Source of the DNA: Streptomyces mayonensis
Lineage (GTDB): Bacteria; Actinomycetota; Actinomycetes; Streptomycetales; Streptomycetaceae
DNA: 57,911 nt
Reading direction: 5' to 3'
Assembly: GCF_018982965.1 (NCBI RefSeq)
Contig: NZ_JACBYP010000047.1
Location: 1 to 57,911, forward strand
Within the stretch, counting starts at the first letter, position 1. Each line of letters opens with the position of its first letter. The position numbers and the translations under genes were made by a program. Below, one piece after another: positions 24,720 through 33,194 of this stretch. The notes beneath the pieces were generated by a model that was not told the DNA's origin, searched no databases, and saw only the letters and a program-made list of their open reading frames with translations.

Positions 24720-27398
24720 ATGACGGAGGTACGGCGGGCGGGTGCCGCCACGGCCGCCCTCTGGGAGCGGGACGAGGAAGTCGCCACCATCACGCGCGCG
24801 GTGGACGACCTGCGCGCCGACCGCTCGTCACCCGGCCTGCTGCTCGAGGCCCGTGGCGAAGCCGGGGTCGGCAAGACCGCGCTGCTCAACGAGGCCCGCC
24901 GGACCGCCGAGGCCCGGGGCTGCACCGTCTGGTCGGCCCGCGGCGGCGAGACCCTGAGGTCCGTCCCCTTCAACGTCGTACGCCAACTGCTGCAGCCCGC
25001 ACTCGTGTCCATGCTCCCCGAGGAGGCCCGCGAGTACCTCGGCGACTGGTACGACATCGCGGGCCCGGCCCTCGGCATAGCGGACCCCGGTGAGCGCCAG
25101 GCCGACCCGCAGGGCGTGTACGACGGCCTGGTCGCCGCCGTACGCAGGCTCGCCCGGCGGGAGTGGCCGCTGGTCCTGCTCATCGACGACGCCCACTGGG
25201 CCGACCAGGAGACCCTGCGCTGGCTCGCCGCGCTCGCCGAACGGCTCGACGAGACCTCCCTGCTGATCGTCTTCGCCCGCCGCCCCGGCGACGTCAGCGG
25301 CGACAGCGCCCGCCATCTGGACGCGGCCGCCGCCGTCGGCCGGCCCCTCGCCCCGCTGAACGCCCTCACCCCCGACGGAACCGCCGGACTGACCCGCGCC
25401 ACGCTCGGCGACCACGCCGACGCCGCGTTCTGCCGCGAGGTGTGGGCCGTCACCGGCGGCAACCCCTACGAAACCGTCGAACTCCTCGCCAAGGTCCAGG
25501 ACAGCGAACTGCAGCCCGTCGAGGCGGAGGCCGCCGAACTGCGCGCCCTGAACCGCACCGCCCGCGGCGGCGGACTCGTCGCCCGCCTGGAACAACTCGG
25601 CGTCGACTCCACCCGGTTCGCCTGGGCCGCCGCCATCCTCGGCGGCGGCATCACCGTCGACATGGTGGCCAGGCTCGCCACCCTCGACCGCGCCGACGCC
25701 GTCCGCTGCGCCGAACTGCTCTGCGACGCCCGCATCCTCTCCGTGCCCGACCCCGCGTCCGGCCGGCCGGACGCGAACGACCTGGAGTTCGTCCACCCGC
25801 TGATCGCCACCGCCGTCTACAACTCCATCCCCGACGCGCTGCGCACGGCGATGCACGGTATAGCGGCCCAGCTCGTGACCGACTCCGGGCTCGGCGCCGC
25901 GGCCGCCTCCCGTCATCTGCTCCAGGTGTATCCCGACGACGACCAGGAAGTCGTGGACCAGCTGCGCGAGGCCGCCCGCGAACACCTCGCCGTCGGAGCC
26001 CCCGACGCCGCCCGACGCTGCCTGGAACGCGCCCTCCAGGAACCGCCGTTGCCCGACGCGCACGCACGCGTCCTCTTCGAGCTGGGCTGCGCCACCCTCC
26101 TCACCGCGCCCGCCACCACCATCGGCCACCTGCGTACCGCGCTCGCCATGCCGGGGCTGGACGGCGAGCAGCGCGTCGACGCGGTGTTCCGGCTCTCCCA
26201 GGCCCTGCTCCACAACGACCAGCTGGAGGAGGCCGTCCGCACCGTCGAGGCGGAGGCCGCCCGCAACCCCGACCCGTCCGCGCGACTGCGGCTCCAGGCC
26301 GCCCAGTACATGTGGGAGGGCATCCACGCGGGCGAGACGTCCTCGCCCCGCCGCTCCGCGCGCCTGGCCGAACTCGCCGCCACCTGCACCGGCCGCGACA
26401 ACGCCGAACGCGCCCTGCTCATCCTGCGCGGCTTCGACGCCATGACCCACGGCGAGAGCGCCGAAGAGGTCGTCGAACTGTGCGACCGCGCCCTCGTCAA
26501 CGGCCGCCTCGCCCCCGGGCTCGGCTGGACCGACACCGAGTGGGGCCTGGAACTGCCCATGATGCTGGCCAGTTCCTACGCCTACACCGACCGGCTCGAC
26601 CGCGCCGAGGCACTCTTCACCGAGGCCCTGCGCGCCTACGAGACCGCGGGCTGGAGCGGCGGACACCTGGCCCTCGCGCACGCCTACGTCGGCCTCGGCC
26701 ACCGCAGGAGGGGACGCCTCAGGGAGGCCGAGCAGTCCCTGCGCGAGTCACTGCGCATCGCCGAACGCGTCGGCCGCGGGCTGCCCCTGTACTGGTCGGC
26801 GATCTGCAACCTGATCGACACCCTGCTCGCCCGCGGCCACGTCGAGGAGGCCCGCGGCCTGGCCGACCAGTACGGCTTCGCGCCGCCCTACCCGTCGACC
26901 ATCGTGCTGCCCGACCCCCGCTCGGTCCGCGGCCGGCTGCTCCTCGCGACCGGCCGCACCAAGGAGGGCGTGGGCGAACTGGAGGCCGCCGAGAAGGCCG
27001 CGGCGATCCGCGGACGGCACAACCCGGTGGTGGTGCCCTGGGCGACCGAGCTGGCCCGGGCGCTGGCCACGGAGGATCCCGGCCGCGCCGCCCGGCTGGC
27101 CGCCGACGCCCGCGGCCAGGCCGAGCGTTTCGGCACGGACACCGCCATAGGGGAGGCCCTGCGCTGCGCCGCCGCGCTGGAGACCGGCCGGCGCGCCGTC
27201 CGGCTCGCCGCCCAGGCCGTCACCTACCTGGAGGCCTCGCCCTGCCAGTACGAGCACGCCGCGGCCCGTGTGGAGTACGGCATCCTGGCCCGCTCGGCCA
27301 CAGAGCTGAACCGGGGCCTGGCACTGGCCGACTCGTGCGGCGCCGACGGCCTGGCCGAGCGCGCCCGGCAGGCCCTGGCCGTGGGGCACGTGGGCTGA
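24720..27398 (+). CDS. LAL-type ATPase regulator without the LuxR HTH
   Basis: Predicted 892 aa from the ATG at 24720 (GGGGAGG upstream). Walker A GEAGVGKT lies at residues 46-53 and Walker B LVLLIDDAHWAD near 156-167, as in the AAA_16 domain of MalT/LAL proteins. From about residue 430 a long TPR-like helical region continues to the end. LAL regulators normally finish with a ~60-residue LuxR helix-turn-helix, but this one stops at RARQALAVGHVG with none. It may act as a signalling ATPase, or the HTH was lost. It lies between a divergent DUF2510 gene and the convergent pcaL. From memory, a similar gene precedes the pca cluster in S. coelicolor. Confidence 0.82.
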   Translation: MTEVRRAGAATAALWERDEEVATITRAVDDLRADRSSPGLLLEARGEAGVGKTALLNEARRTAEARGCTVWSARGGETLRSVPFNVVRQLLQPALVSMLPEEAREYLGDWYDIAGPALGIADPGERQADPQGVYDGLVAAVRRLARREWPLVLLIDDAHWADQETLRWLAALAERLDETSLLIVFARRPGDVSGDSARHLDAAAAVGRPLAPLNALTPDGTAGLTRATLGDHADAAFCREVWAVTGGNPYETVELLAKVQDSELQPVEAEAAELRALNRTARGGGLVARLEQLGVDSTRFAWAAAILGGGITVDMVARLATLDRADAVRCAELLCDARILSVPDPASGRPDANDLEFVHPLIATAVYNSIPDALRTAMHGIAAQLVTDSGLGAAAASRHLLQVYPDDDQEVVDQLREAAREHLAVGAPDAARRCLERALQEPPLPDAHARVLFELGCATLLTAPATTIGHLRTALAMPGLDGEQRVDAVFRLSQALLHNDQLEEAVRTVEAEAARNPDPSARLRLQAAQYMWEGIHAGETSSPRRSARLAELAATCTGRDNAERALLILRGFDAMTHGESAEEVVELCDRALVNGRLAPGLGWTDTEWGLELPMMLASSYAYTDRLDRAEALFTEALRAYETAGWSGGHLALAHAYVGLGHRRRGRLREAEQSLRESLRIAERVGRGLPLYWSAICNLIDTLLARGHVEEARGLADQYGFAPPYPSTIVLPDPRSVRGRLLLATGRTKEGVGELEAAEKAAAIRGRHNPVVVPWATELARALATEDPGRAARLAADARGQAERFGTDTAIGEALRCAAALETGRRAVRLAAQAVTYLEASPCQYEHAAARVEYGILARSATELNRGLALADSCGADGLAERARQALAVGHVG

Positions 27399-27423
27399 GA
27401 CGACACCGGTCCGGCGGGCCGCG

Positions 27424-28548
27424 TCACCCGGCGCCGGAGTCCTCCTCGGCCAGCACCCGCTGCGCCGTCGCGAACGCCGAGTTCGCCGCCGGGACCCCGC
27501 AGTACACCGCCGTCTGCAGCAGCACCGCCCCGATCTCGTCCGCCGTCAGCCCGTTGCGCCGGGCCGCCCGCACATGCATGGCCAGCTCCTCGTAGTGGCC
27601 GTGCGCCACCAGCGCCGTCAGCGTCACCATGCTGCGCTCACGGCGCGAGAGCGTCTCGTCGGTCCAGATCTCGCCCCAGGCGTAGCGCGAGATGAAATCC
27701 TGGAACCGGGCGGTGAACGGCGACTGCCGAGCCTGCACCCGGTCCACGTGCGCGTCGCCCAGCACCTCCCGCCGCACCGCCATGCCCCGCCCCGCGCCGC
27801 CGTCGAAGTGGGCCCGCAGCGCCGTCAGCACCGCCTCGGGCCGCTCGGCCGGCGCCAGGTGGGAGGCGCCCGGGATCTCGGTCAGCGTCGCGTCCGGCAC
27901 CGCGTCGGCGATCTCCCGCAGATGCGCGGGCGGCGTGGCCGGATCCTCGCGGCCGGCGACCAGCAGCGTCGGCGCGGAGATCCCGCCGAGCCGGTCCCGC
28001 AGGTCGAAGGCGGCCAGCGCGTCGCAACAGGCGGCGTACGCACCGGGATCGGCCTCGCGATGGTCCCGCACCAGCCGGGGCACCGTGAACCCGGGAGTGA
28101 ACCACCGTGCGTCCGCGCCGCCCGCCAGCTCCGCCAGCCCCTCCGCGCGCACCCGCGCGGCCCGCTCCTCCCACGGCTCGGCGCCGCCGAAGTGCGCGGA
28201 CGAGCAGAGCACCGCCAGCGACGCCACCCGCTCCGGGTGGTGCACGGCCAGGTGCAGGCCCACCGCGCCGCCCAGCGACACCCCGGCGTAGGCGAACCGC
28301 TCCAGACCGAGCGCGTCGGCGAGCGTCAGCACCAGGGCGGCGAGATCGCCCACGGTGGCGCCCGGCCCGACGAGGTCCGCCGCCGAACCGCCGTGCCCCG
28401 GCAGGTCCCAGCGGACCACCCGGTGCCCGGCGCTCAGTTCGGGCGCCACCGCGTCCCACAGCGCGTACGAGGTGCCCAGCGAGGGCCCGAGCAGCAGTGG
28501 GGGAGCGGAGGCGGGACCTTCGGACAGGTGGTTGAGCAGGGTCGTCAA
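27424..28548 (-). CDS. pcaL: 3-oxoadipate enol-lactonase / 4-carboxymuconolactone decarboxylase fusion
   Basis: Predicted 374 aa from a TTG at 28548 that overlaps the stop of pcaB (TTGA). Residues 1-255 are an alpha/beta hydrolase: nucleophile AGVSLGG (Ser91), acid VAGREDPATP and histidine PGASHLAP. Residues 262-370 are the carboxymuconolactone decarboxylase domain (FISRYAWGEIWTD, VAHGHYEELAMHVRAARRNG). The fused enzyme decarboxylates 4-carboxymuconolactone and hydrolyses the enol-lactone to 3-oxoadipate in the protocatechuate branch of the beta-ketoadipate pathway. The fusion is usual in actinobacteria. It is the last gene of the pcaHGBL operon, with overlapping junctions that imply coupled translation. 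Confidence 0.93.
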   Translation of the reverse strand: MTTLLNHLSEGPASAPPLLLGPSLGTSYALWDAVAPELSAGHRVVRWDLPGHGGSAADLVGPGATVGDLAALVLTLADALGLERFAYAGVSLGGAVGLHLAVHHPERVASLAVLCSSAHFGGAEPWEERAARVRAEGLAELAGGADARWFTPGFTVPRLVRDHREADPGAYAACCDALAAFDLRDRLGGISAPTLLVAGREDPATPPAHLREIADAVPDATLTEIPGASHLAPAERPEAVLTALRAHFDGGAGRGMAVRREVLGDAHVDRVQARQSPFTARFQDFISRYAWGEIWTDETLSRRERSMVTLTALVAHGHYEELAMHVRAARRNGLTADEIGAVLLQTAVYCGVPAANSAFATAQRVLAEEDSGAG

Positions 28549-29903
28549 CGTCGCTCCAGAGCACGGTCGGTCAGGGCTCCCGCGGAGCCGGTGTAGCGGG
28601 CGGGATCGGTCAGGGCGGCGAGGTCGAGGCCGGAGCCGCGCAACTCGGGCGACGCGGCGAGCAGTTCACCCAGCGGACGGTCCTCGGTGGCGGCCCGGCG
28701 GGCCAGCTCCGTCAGCAGTTCCTTCGCGCGGGCCCGCCCGAGCACCGGCGCCAGTTCCGCCGAGAGCCGCTCGGACACGATCAGCCCGTGCGTGATTCCC
28801 AGGTGCGCACGCATCACGTCAGGGCGCACCCGGAGCTCCTCGGTCAGCTCGGCGGCGTCGCGCGCGGCACCGCCGGCCAGCCGCAGCAGCTCCCGCAGGC
28901 ACTCCCACTCGGCGTGCCAGGCCCCGGCGGGCCGCTCGTCCTCGGCGACCAGCGAGCCGTACAGCGTGGCCGCGAGCTGCGGGGCGCGCCTGGCGGCGGC
29001 CGCGATCAGCGTGGACCGCACCGGGTTGGCCTTGTGCGGCATCGCCGACGAACCGCCCCCGCCGCCCTCGGCGACCTCGCCGACCTCGGTGCGGGACAGC
29101 GTCAGCACGTCGGCGGCCGTCTTCCCGAGCGCCCCGGCGGCGAAGGCGAGGCAGCCGGCCAGGTCGGCGACCGGCGTGCGCAGGGTGTGCCAGGGCAACA
29201 GCGGGGTGCGAAGCCCCAGTTCGCGCGCGTACGCCTCCGGGAGCCCGACCGGGTCCGGGGCGCCGTACGCCCCGAAGGCCGCCAGCGTGCCTGCCGCCCC
29301 GCCGAGTTGGACGGGCAGCGTGTCGCGTACCGTCCCGATCCGGTCGCGTGCGTCCAGCACCAGCGTGCGCCAGCCGGCCGCCTTCAGACCGAAGGTCGTC
29401 GGCACGGCGTGCTGGGTGAGCGTCCGGCCCGGCAGGGGCGTGTCCCGGTGCTCGGCGGCCAGCCGGGCCAGCGCCCGTTCCGTACGGGTGAGGTCGGCGA
29501 GCAGCAGGTCCAGGGCCCGGGCGGCGACCAGCATCGTCGCGGTGTCCATGATGTCCTGGCTGGTGGCGCCCCGGTGCACCTGGTTCCCGTACGGTTCGCC
29601 GACCGCCTCGGTGAGGTCGGCCACCAGGGGGATGACCGGGTTCCCGCCGCTCCGGGCGCGCTCGGCGAGGGAGCGTGCGTCGAAGGCGTCCGGATCGGCG
29701 GCGGCCGCCCCGACCGCGTCCGCCGCCCCGGCCGGGGCGAGGCCGAGCGCGGCCTGCGCGCGGGTCAGTGCCGCCTCCGCGTCGAGCAGGGCCCGCAGGT
29801 AGGCACGGTCACCGGTCGCCGACGCGACCGCCGACCCCGCCCACCCGGGGGCGAGCAGTCCCGTGTCGGTGTCCGTGCCGGCGGGATCGGCAGATGATGT
29901 CAC
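28545..29903 (-). CDS. pcaB: 3-carboxy-cis,cis-muconate cycloisomerase
   Basis: Predicted 452 aa from the GTG at 29903, overlapping the TGA of pcaG (GTGA); the longer frame upstream is a shadow of pcaG/pcaH. It belongs to the fumarase/aspartase superfamily, with the signature GGSSAMPHKANPV near residues 285-297 and the conserved HRGATSQDIMDT stretch near 108-119. It lactonises 3-carboxy-cis,cis-muconate to 4-carboxymuconolactone in the cytoplasm. The product is passed to PcaL, encoded next with a 4-base overlap. The length matches the family. No missing catalytic residue is seen. Confidence 0.93.
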   Translation of the reverse strand: MTSSADPAGTDTDTGLLAPGWAGSAVASATGDRAYLRALLDAEAALTRAQAALGLAPAGAADAVGAAAADPDAFDARSLAERARSGGNPVIPLVADLTEAVGEPYGNQVHRGATSQDIMDTATMLVAARALDLLLADLTRTERALARLAAEHRDTPLPGRTLTQHAVPTTFGLKAAGWRTLVLDARDRIGTVRDTLPVQLGGAAGTLAAFGAYGAPDPVGLPEAYARELGLRTPLLPWHTLRTPVADLAGCLAFAAGALGKTAADVLTLSRTEVGEVAEGGGGGSSAMPHKANPVRSTLIAAAARRAPQLAATLYGSLVAEDERPAGAWHAEWECLRELLRLAGGAARDAAELTEELRVRPDVMRAHLGITHGLIVSERLSAELAPVLGRARAKELLTELARRAATEDRPLGELLAASPELRGSGLDLAALTDPARYTGSAGALTDRALERR

Positions 29904-30505
29904 TGGAACTCCAGGAAGACCGTCTCGCCCTCGCCCTGAAGGCGGATGTCGAAACGGTACGTCCCGTGGCCCTCGTCCGCCGCGACCAGCGTGTCGCGGC
30001 GGACGGCCGGCACCCGGGACAGCAGCGGGTCGGCGGCGAGCGCCGCCGCGTCGCCCGGCAGGTACAGCCGGGTGTACAGGTGCACGAGCAGCCCGCGCGC
30101 GAACACGCAGACACTCACGTACGGCGCGCTCCGCCCCCGCGCCCCCGGCCGCAGCGTCCGCGCGTACCAGTGGCCGTCCGCGTCGGTCTGGATGCGCCCG
30201 AAGCCGGTGAACTCCACGCCGTTGCGGCCCAGGAAACCGCCGGTGGCGGGGTCGCGCCGCATCGAGCCGTCGGCGGTCGGTGTCCGGCCCTCGGTGTCCG
30301 GCCCCCACAGCTCCAGGAGGGCGTCGGGGAGCGGATCGCCCGCGCCGTCGTACACGTACCCGTGCACGGTGACCGTGTCCGGGTGTCCGGCGGGGGCGAT
30401 GTCCTCGCCGCCGCGGAAGGGCAGCGCGTACCCGTAGAACGGGCCGACCGTGTGCGACGGGGTGGGCAGCACCTGCTCCGGACTGCTGGTGTCGATCTTC
30501 GTCAT
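29900..30505 (-). CDS. pcaG: Protocatechuate 3,4-dioxygenase alpha subunit
   Basis: Predicted 201 aa from the ATG at 30505. The N-terminus PTPSHTVGPFYGYAL, the middle VHGYVYDGAGDPLPDALLELW and the end YRFDIRLQGEGETVFLEF are typical of the intradiol dioxygenase alpha chain. It pairs with PcaH to form the (alpha-beta)n enzyme that opens the protocatechuate ring between the hydroxyl groups to give 3-carboxy-cis,cis-muconate. The alpha chain lacks the iron ligands, which sit in PcaH. The gene begins 6 nt after pcaH and overlaps the start of pcaB. Confidence 0.94.
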   Translation of the reverse strand: MTKIDTSSPEQVLPTPSHTVGPFYGYALPFRGGEDIAPAGHPDTVTVHGYVYDGAGDPLPDALLELWGPDTEGRTPTADGSMRRDPATGGFLGRNGVEFTGFGRIQTDADGHWYARTLRPGARGRSAPYVSVCVFARGLLVHLYTRLYLPGDAAALAADPLLSRVPAVRRDTLVAADEGHGTYRFDIRLQGEGETVFLEFQ

Positions 30506-30511
30506 GGCGGG

Positions 30512-31291
30512 TCAGCGTCCTTCTTCGATCCAGGTGGCGTCCGGGCCGTCGAGCACGATGTCCCAGTGGTAGCCGAGCGAGAACTCCGGCACCGACAGGC
30601 TGTGGTCGTACGTCGCGACCAGCCGCTGCCGCGCGGCGTCGTCGGTCACCGACTGCAGGATCGGGTCGTAGGGGAACAGCGGGTCGTTCGGGAAGTACAT
30701 CTGTGTGACGAGGCGCTGGGTGAACGCCGAGCCGAACACCGAGAAGTGGATGTGCGCCGGGCGCCAGGCGTTGATGTGGTTGCGCCACGGATAGGGCCCC
30801 GGCTGCACCGTCGTGAAGCGGTAGAAGCCGTCGTCGTCGGAGAGGGTGCGGCCGACGCCGGTGAAGTTCGGGTCCAGCGGGGCGTCGTGCTGCTCGCGCT
30901 GGTGCGCGTACCGCCCGGCCGAGTTGGCCTGCCAGATCTCCACGAGCTGCCCGCGCACGGGCCTGCCGGTCCGGTCGAGGAGGCGGCCGGAGACGGTGAT
31001 GCGCTCACCGACCGGCTCCCCGGCGTGCTGCCGGGTCAGGTCGTTGTCGACCCCGGTGATGTCCCGTTCCCCGAAGGCGGGGGAGGCCAGCTCCACCAGC
31101 TCCGGGTCCTTGGTGACGTCGATGGCGACCGGCGGCTGCCCGGGGTGGCGCAGCACGGAGGAGCGGTACGGGGCGTAGTCGCGGCGCGGATGGTGCTCGA
31201 CGGGCGCGCCGCCCGCGACCCGCTGCTCGTAGGCGGCGTGCCCGGCCGCGATCTCCGCGTCGATGTCGTGCTGGGTGAGAGTCAGGTCCAC
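30512..31291 (-). CDS. pcaH: Protocatechuate 3,4-dioxygenase beta subunit
   Basis: Predicted 259 aa from the GTG at 31291, about 15 nt after a weak GGGATGGGG ribosome site. It carries the intradiol dioxygenase core with the non-haem Fe(III) ligands in SAGRYAHQ (Tyr), GPYPWRNH (Tyr) and RPAHIHFSV (two His). An N-terminal extension (DYAPYRSSVLRHP) is typical of beta chains. First gene of pcaHGBL. A MarR regulator (PcaV-like) is divergent 220 bases upstream, and its operator probably lies between them. The genes for 3-oxoadipate CoA-transferase and thiolase (pcaIJF), which from memory precede pcaH in S. coelicolor, are not here. Confidence 0.94.
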   Translation of the reverse strand: MDLTLTQHDIDAEIAAGHAAYEQRVAGGAPVEHHPRRDYAPYRSSVLRHPGQPPVAIDVTKDPELVELASPAFGERDITGVDNDLTRQHAGEPVGERITVSGRLLDRTGRPVRGQLVEIWQANSAGRYAHQREQHDAPLDPNFTGVGRTLSDDDGFYRFTTVQPGPYPWRNHINAWRPAHIHFSVFGSAFTQRLVTQMYFPNDPLFPYDPILQSVTDDAARQRLVATYDHSLSVPEFSLGYHWDIVLDGPDATWIEEGR

Positions 31292-31353
31292 CGGGAAAAC
31301 CCCATCCCTTGAGCGCGCCCCGGAGTGCCAGTCGTCACCAGATAGTCAGGGCA

Positions 31354-31478
31354 CTGAGTATTTCAGCGAGGTGCCGGACACGCTGCCACCGTGCGGCCGG
31401 GGCGTCAAGACCCGTGAATCACCAGGCAGACAGGGCGGCGTGTGATCGGATGACCGTGAATCGTGACGTGTATCGTCA
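31354..31478. promoter_or_regulatory. Candidate MarR operators between pcaH and the regulator
   Basis: Two small dyads lie in the 221-bp divergent region: CTGA-gtatt-TCAG (31354-31366), near the expected pcaH promoter, and TGACG-tgtat-CGTCA (31464-31478), 35 bases before the regulator start. Either may be bound by the MarR protein. No -35/-10 pair is clear. Confidence 0.4.
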
Positions 31479-31512
31479 GTGCACCAACGAATGCGACGAC
31501 GCGGGAGCGCGC

Positions 31513-31977
31513 ATGGCAGCGGTCGATCTGACCACCCACCCCGGCCACCTGGCCCGGCGGCTGCAGCAGGCCCACTACCTGCTGTGGACCACGATGGTCT
31601 CCGAGGAGACCACCTCGCCGCAGTACGCCGTCCTCAACACCCTCGTCGCCGAGCCGGGTCTGGACCAGCGCACCGTGGGGGAGCGGGTGGGCCTGGACCG
31701 GTCCACCGTCGCGGAGGTGGTCGGCCGGCTGGACCGGCGCGGACTGGTCGACAAGGTCCGCGACCCGCAGGACGGCCGCCGGTCCCTGCTCCGGCCGACC
31801 GACGAGGGGCTGCGCGTCCACCGCAGGCTCGGTGTGCGCGCCGCCCGGATGAACCAGGTGTTCCTCGCCCCGCTCGCCCCCGACGAGCAGGCGGTCTTCT
31901 TCGACCTGATCCGCCGGGTCACGGACGCCGCCGAGGGGCTGCGCCACCCGGCCGAGCCGACGGCGGCACCGGGCTGA
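31513..31977 (+). CDS. pcaV: MarR-family regulator, probably PcaV
   Basis: Predicted 154 aa from the ATG at 31513 (GGGAG 5 nt upstream; ATG at 31450 is a poorer alternative). A winged helix-turn-helix covers about residues 35-105: LDQRTVGERVGLDRSTVAEV is the recognition region and DPQDGRRSLL the wing. It is divergent from pcaHGBL in the position of PcaV, the MarR repressor that in S. coelicolor releases the pca genes when it binds protocatechuate. An Arg in helix 1 (ARRLQQAHYLLW) fits the ligand site of that family. The symbol is inferred from context. Confidence 0.8.
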   Translation: MAAVDLTTHPGHLARRLQQAHYLLWTTMVSEETTSPQYAVLNTLVAEPGLDQRTVGERVGLDRSTVAEVVGRLDRRGLVDKVRDPQDGRRSLLRPTDEGLRVHRRLGVRAARMNQVFLAPLAPDEQAVFFDLIRRVTDAAEGLRHPAEPTAAPG

Positions 31978-32000
31978 CCGGCGCCCCGGCGCCCCGCGGC

Positions 32001-32993
32001 TCAGGAGTGCCCGGCGAAGACCACCCACACCTGGCCCGTGGCGAAGTGCAGCGGGGAGCCGTCCGCGGTGGTGAAGGTCGTGCCGTCCCCGGTCGCGCCG
32101 CGCTTCCAGCGGGCGTCCCAGCTCCGCCCGTCGCGCAGCACCTCCGCCCGCCCGGAGCCCACCGACTCGACGTAGGGCGAGTTGCTGCCGCGGAAGTCGC
32201 GGAAGTCCGACTCCCGCACCTTCACGTGCTGCACGACGACCGTGGCCGGTGCCAGCTGCCCGCCGTCGGCCGTGCGGGCCGGGGCGCCGTCCATGGCGAC
32301 CAGCCAACGGTCCCGGCTCTCGGACCAGGTGAAGGTGAAGCTCGCCGACGGGTAGCGCACCGTGCGCGAGGGCTCCGCCCGGCCGCCCGCGGGAGCCCTG
32401 CCGTAGCTGAACCCGGTGGTGAGGGCCGCGGGGCCGGCGGGTTCCGGGAGCAGCCGGCTGGGCCACAGGTACAGGTTGTGCGGGGCCTGCTGTTCCTCGT
32501 CGCGGACATAGGCCTCGGAGTCCTCACCCGGCGGCTCCGCGTGCAGGGGCGCCTTGTCGATGAGCGGCAGCAGCTTGCTCTGCGCGCCGGAGAACGCCAG
32601 CGTCGGCCGGTCGAACTGGCCGAGCAGCTCCAGGTCGGACTCGCGGGCGCTGCGCACCGGCCCCACCGACTCGGGCAGCTCGGTGGCGTAGACGGCCATC
32701 AGCCGGCTCAGCCCGGCCTCCACCGGCTCGGCGTACACGACGTCCGCGGCCTCCAGGCCCGTCTGCGGGCGGGCCGCGGGCACGTTGTCGACCTTCACGG
32801 CGAGTACCGGCCCCGAGGCGGGGGCCGCGTCGTCGGCGGTCGCGGCGGCCGACCGCTCCGGCTTCGGCGACCGGCCGTCGACCTCGGCGGTCGGCGCCGC
32901 CGCGCAGCCACCCGCGGCCAGTGCGGCCGCCACCGCCGCCGTCAGCAGCGCGGCAGCCCGCCGCGTGCGCGTTCCCTGTCGCATTCCGGCCAT
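32001..32993 (-). CDS. DUF3048 lipoprotein (YerB-like)
   Basis: Predicted 330 aa from the ATG at 32993 (ATG at 32984 is possible). The signal peptide AALLTAAVAAALAAGGC ends in a lipobox (LAAGG-C), so it is anchored to the outer face of the membrane. The N-terminal DUF3048 domain covers about 60-190 (VKVDNVPAARPQTGLEAADVVY, split by VGPVRSARESD), and the C-terminal DUF3048 domain about 200-325, ending GQVWVVFAGHS. The function is unknown; the family may bind a cell-wall component. It is convergent with the MarR gene and divergent from the dehydrogenase gene. Confidence 0.87.
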   Translation of the reverse strand: MAGMRQGTRTRRAAALLTAAVAAALAAGGCAAAPTAEVDGRSPKPERSAAATADDAAPASGPVLAVKVDNVPAARPQTGLEAADVVYAEPVEAGLSRLMAVYATELPESVGPVRSARESDLELLGQFDRPTLAFSGAQSKLLPLIDKAPLHAEPPGEDSEAYVRDEEQQAPHNLYLWPSRLLPEPAGPAALTTGFSYGRAPAGGRAEPSRTVRYPSASFTFTWSESRDRWLVAMDGAPARTADGGQLAPATVVVQHVKVRESDFRDFRGSNSPYVESVGSGRAEVLRDGRSWDARWKRGATGDGTTFTTADGSPLHFATGQVWVVFAGHS

Positions 32994-33194
32994 CCGTCCA
33001 CCCGTCCCGTGTCGTAGATCGTGCGCTGGGTGAAGCATTCAGGCCCATACCTGAAGGAATCCGATACGGCGCGCGGAACCGGGCAGATAATCCGCTGTTC
33101 GGGCGAAACGGTGCCGGGTTCGGCAACGGGAGCCCCGGGGTACCCGGCCGCCACGCAGAACCGACGCGCACGGCGACGGAGGGAGCGCGGGGCG

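Noticed and set aside
29904..30788. Long N-terminal extension of pcaB
   Set aside because: Overlaps pcaG/pcaH in another frame; the GTGA overlap at 29900-29903 gives the normal start.
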